A stretch of DNA of 64,000 nucleotides. It comes from an uncultured Aquimarina sp. (GTDB taxonomy: Bacteria; Bacteroidota; Bacteroidia; Flavobacteriales; Flavobacteriaceae). The notes under the pieces are model-generated. The model was given only the letters and a program-made list of their open reading frames with translations. It searched no databases and had not been told where the DNA came from. The translations under genes were made by a program, and so were the position numbers. Of the stretch, positions 61,673 through 64,000 are shown in pieces. Within the stretch, counting starts at the first letter, position 1. Every line of letters starts with the position of its first letter. The stretch lies in NCBI GenBank assembly GCA_947498785.1, contig CANMLS010000025.1, positions 18,251 to 82,250 on the forward strand. Reading direction: 5' to 3'.

Positions 61673-64000
61673 TTAGTTTATTACTACTTTTTTAGTAACA
61701 ACTCCTTGATCTGTTTCTAGTTTTAATGTATAAATGCCTATAGCTAAACCTGATACATCTATAACATTATCAGTAGTCGTTTTAATTATTTCTCCGCTCA
61801 TATTTAATAATATTGCCTTTTCTAATATAACAGATTTCTTTTGTTCTATATGCAACATATTCTTCGCTGGGATAGGATATAACATTACATCCTTCTTTGT
61901 AAAAGCGATTTCTGAGTCATTTGCTTCATAACTAGTAATAGGGTTAAAATCTTGCCAGAATCTAGTTGCTTTATATGCGTCCTCACTACCACTTGGAACA
62001 TATAAGGTTATTGATGATAGATCCAAGAAGAAAAAGACAGTTTCATTTATTAGTAATGGCGTTGTTTGTTTTACAGTTACTGCACTTAAACTTTCACATC
62101 CAGCAAAAGCACTATTTCCAATAGAAGTTACAGAACTTCCTATACTTACTGTACTTAGTCCTTCACAATTGTTAAACGCTTGTTTTTCTAAAGTGATTAC
62201 TGAATCAGGAATATCTATTGAAGTTAAAGCTTCACATCCAGAAAAAGCTTTCTCTCCTATAGAGGTCAATGAATCTCCAAAATTCACAGTACTCAAACTT
62301 GTACATTCTGAAAATCCTTGAAATCCTATAGAAAGTAATGAATCTGGTAAATCTACAGTTTCTAAACTACTACATTGAGAAAATGCTGCAAATCCAATAG
62401 AAGTCAAGGAATTTGGTAAATCTACGGTTTCTAAATTAGTACAACCTCCAAACGTAGCTTGTTCAATAGAAGTTACTCCTTCTGGGATAGCCACTGAAGT
62501 CAATCCTGTACAACGCGTAAATGCAAATTTTCCAATAGATACTACTGAATCTGGAATAACTACTGAAGTTAACCCGCTGCAATTATGAAACGCTGAATTA
62601 CCAATAGACACTACTGAATCTGGGATAGTTATTGAACTTAATCCACTACAATTACGAAATGCAGGTTCGCCAATAGAAACTACATCATAAGTTCTAGAAT
62701 TATAAGTTACTGTTTCTGGTATCGTTACAGCTCCACTATAGCAATCTTCTTTTTCTGTAACTTCGACCGTTGTCGTTCCTGATATGACCTTATAAGCAAT
62801 ATCATCTACAACAAAAGAATCACTTAATTCTCCACTAGTAATAGGATTGAAATAATTCCATACGTCACTAGCTTCATAAGCAGGTACACTGCCTTCTGGA
62901 ACGTATAAACTTACCAATGATAAGTCTATTTCCCAAAAAACCCTTCTATTTATTTCTACAGGTGTAGCATTCTTTACTGTTACAGATTTTAGATTTCCAC
63001 ATTCTCTAAAAGCATAATCGCCAATAGAAACTACAGAACTTCCTATAATTACTTCAGTCAATCCATTACAATTAGAAAACGCAGATTCTGCAATAGAAAC
63101 CACATCATAATCTATAGAATTATAAGTTACTGTTTCTGGTATCGTTACAGACCCGCTATAACATCCTGTTTTTTCTATAACCTCTACAGTAGTTGTTCCT
63201 GATATAATGTTGTAAGCTATATCATTTACTATAAAAGAATCATCCTCGTTACTTTCATCACTAGAAGTAATAGGACTAAAATCTTGCCAGAATCTAGCTG
63301 CTCTATATGCAGCCTCACTACCACTTGGAACATATAGAGTTACCGATGATAAGTCTATCAAAGAAAAAACACTTTCAGTTATTCTAATAGGTGTTGAACT
63401 CTTTACCGTTACAGACTCTAAACTATTACAGTTACGGAAACCATCATTATCAATAAGAGTTACTGAACTACCTATACTTATTGTCTTTAATTCTTCACAA
63501 TCGGAAAATGCAGATTCCCCAATAGACTCTACTGAATCTGGAATATCTATTGAAGTTAAAGCTTCACATCCTTTAAATGCAATCTCCCCTATAGAGGTTA
63601 ATGAGTTGCCTAGATTTACCGTAGTTAAACTTATACAATCCAAAAATGCTTGTCTTTCAATAGACTCTACTGAATCTGGAATAGCTAGAGTTACTAAACT
63701 TTCACACTCTGTAAATGCCGCAACTCCGATAGTAGTTAATGAATCTGGTAAATCTACTGTTTCTAAATTAGTACAACCAACAAATGTAGCTTGTTTGATA
63801 GAAGTTACTCCATTTGGAATAGCTATCGTACTTAAACCTGTACAACCAGCAAATGCTAGTTTACCAATAGATACTACTGAATCTGGAATAACTACCGAAG
63901 TCAATCCATTACAATCAGAAAATGCAGATTCTGCAATAGAAACCACATCATAATCTATAGAATTATAAGTTACTGTTTCTGGTATCGTTACAGACCCGCT
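61673..64000 (-). CDS. BspA-type leucine-rich-repeat surface protein with T9SS type A sorting domain, 5' end outside window
   Basis: At least 775 codons are visible and the frame runs off the right edge, so the N-terminus and signal peptide are missing. Most of it is BspA-like LRR_5 repeats of about 23 residues (IPDSVVSIGKLAFAGCTGLSTIAI type). They are grouped in modules divided by IAYNIISGTTTVEVIEKTGCY...VTIPETVTYNS linkers at spacings of 281 and 140 residues. Some linkers are almost identical in DNA (63091-63157 and 63934-64000), so modules were duplicated recently. The last 75 residues form a type A sorting domain: MLYPIPAKNMLHIEQ, LLNMSGEII, GLAIGIYTLKLETDQGVVTKKVVIN. T9SS should place it on the surface, probably for adhesion. 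No catalytic site seen. Confidence 0.92.
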   Translation of the reverse strand, partial: SGSVTIPETVTYNSIDYDVVSIAESAFSDCNGLTSVVIPDSVVSIGKLAFAGCTGLSTIAIPNGVTSIKQATFVGCTNLETVDLPDSLTTIGVAAFTECESLVTLAIPDSVESIERQAFLDCISLTTVNLGNSLTSIGEIAFKGCEALTSIDIPDSVESIGESAFSDCEELKTISIGSSVTLIDNDGFRNCNSLESVTVKSSTPIRITESVFSLIDLSSVTLYVPSGSEAAYRAARFWQDFSPITSSDESNEDDSFIVNDIAYNIISGTTTVEVIEKTGCYSGSVTIPETVTYNSIDYDVVSIAESAFSNCNGLTEVIIGSSVVSIGDYAFRECGNLKSVTVKNATPVEINRRVFWEIDLSLVSLYVPEGSVPAYEASDVWNYFNPITSGELSDSFVVDDIAYKVISGTTTVEVTEKEDCYSGAVTIPETVTYNSRTYDVVSIGEPAFRNCSGLSSITIPDSVVSIGNSAFHNCSGLTSVVIPDSVVSIGKFAFTRCTGLTSVAIPEGVTSIEQATFGGCTNLETVDLPNSLTSIGFAAFSQCSSLETVDLPDSLLSIGFQGFSECTSLSTVNFGDSLTSIGEKAFSGCEALTSIDIPDSVITLEKQAFNNCEGLSTVSIGSSVTSIGNSAFAGCESLSAVTVKQTTPLLINETVFFFLDLSSITLYVPSGSEDAYKATRFWQDFNPITSYEANDSEIAFTKKDVMLYPIPAKNMLHIEQKKSVILEKAILLNMSGEIIKTTTDNVIDVSGLAIGIYTLKLETDQGVVTKKVVIN
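63091..63157 (-). repeat. 67-bp linker sequence repeated identically at 63934-64000
   Basis: The linker DNA coding VTIPETVTYNSIDYDVVSIA appears with no visible difference 843 bp (281 codons) apart inside the LRR gene; a third, more diverged copy lies near 62671-62737. Such tracts allow gain or loss of whole LRR modules by recombination. Confidence 0.7.

Noticed and set aside
63606..63953. Plus-strand frame opposite the LRR gene
   Set aside because: Its sequence is the complement of the LRR repeats, so it is open only because of their periodic codons.

Overview
The window looks like a chromosomal segment of a marine Flavobacteriaceae (Bacteroidota), possibly close to Aquimarina. The species is inferred from gene content only. 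Supporting signs are the AT-rich DNA, TAnnTTTG-type -7 promoter boxes, type IX secretion (T9SS) sorting domains on secreted proteins, the bacillithiol enzyme BshC, LytS/LytTR signalling pairs and many flavobacterial conserved hypothetical genes. No rRNA, tRNA or CRISPR array was seen.

Layout. 1-5077: lipopolysaccharide/surface-glycan genes (GT9 cut by the left edge, WaaE-like GT2, Kdo-kinase-like protein, two GT4 enzymes). 5251-9265: tRNA genes tsaC and cca, a broken four-helix-bundle gene, heme A synthase, a pRiA4b-type protein. 9321-14020: nucleoid protein, a decayed TauE/SafE permease, a conserved kinase-like unknown, an ABC exporter pair. 14046-20091: a type B T9SS cargo protein, uvrB, adenine deaminase. 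20134-22947: AraC regulator and a small catabolic-looking cluster (NmrA, YCII-like, CHMI-like). 22948-25445: IS630 transposase remnant, then a secreted FAH-fold/outer-membrane-barrel pair. 25700-32587: two paralogous LytS/LytTR systems flanking a Crp-DoxX-FMN reductase group. 32665-37879: ribbon-helix-helix/SPFH pair, Hsp20, hairpin-rich DNA, TerB-like, DUF1456, a methyltransferase with a duplicated N-terminal module. 38273-45520: giant tricorn-like S41 protease, cupin, sucC, Lon-N protein, lysA. 45771-47376: frameshifted lipoprotein with a 19-A tract, DUF3820, DUF922. 47929-59013: LysM/periplasmic-binding fusion, guaA, a flavin oxidoreductase, bshC, and secreted M14 and M3 peptidases. 59166-61187: two conserved unknowns and trmL. 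61188-61672: a phased repeat array. 61673-64000: a BspA-type leucine-rich-repeat T9SS protein cut by the right edge.

Most genes are housekeeping or envelope functions in short operons. Many convergent borders carry clean intrinsic terminators. The most unusual element is at 61230-61473, between trmL and the LRR gene. It holds thirteen degenerate 10-bp boxes ending in an invariant GGA, six on the minus strand and seven on the plus strand, diverging from a palindromic centre near 61340. Eleven of twelve steps follow a strict 21-bp period (one step is 19 bp; the two arms overlap by 5 bp at the centre). It matches no feature class I know.

Decay is visible at several points: a nonsense codon in the four-helix-bundle gene, multiple frameshifts in the TauE/SafE gene, an IS630 fragment, a MITE-like inverted repeat at 30246-30364, and a lipoprotein gene that is one base out of frame.
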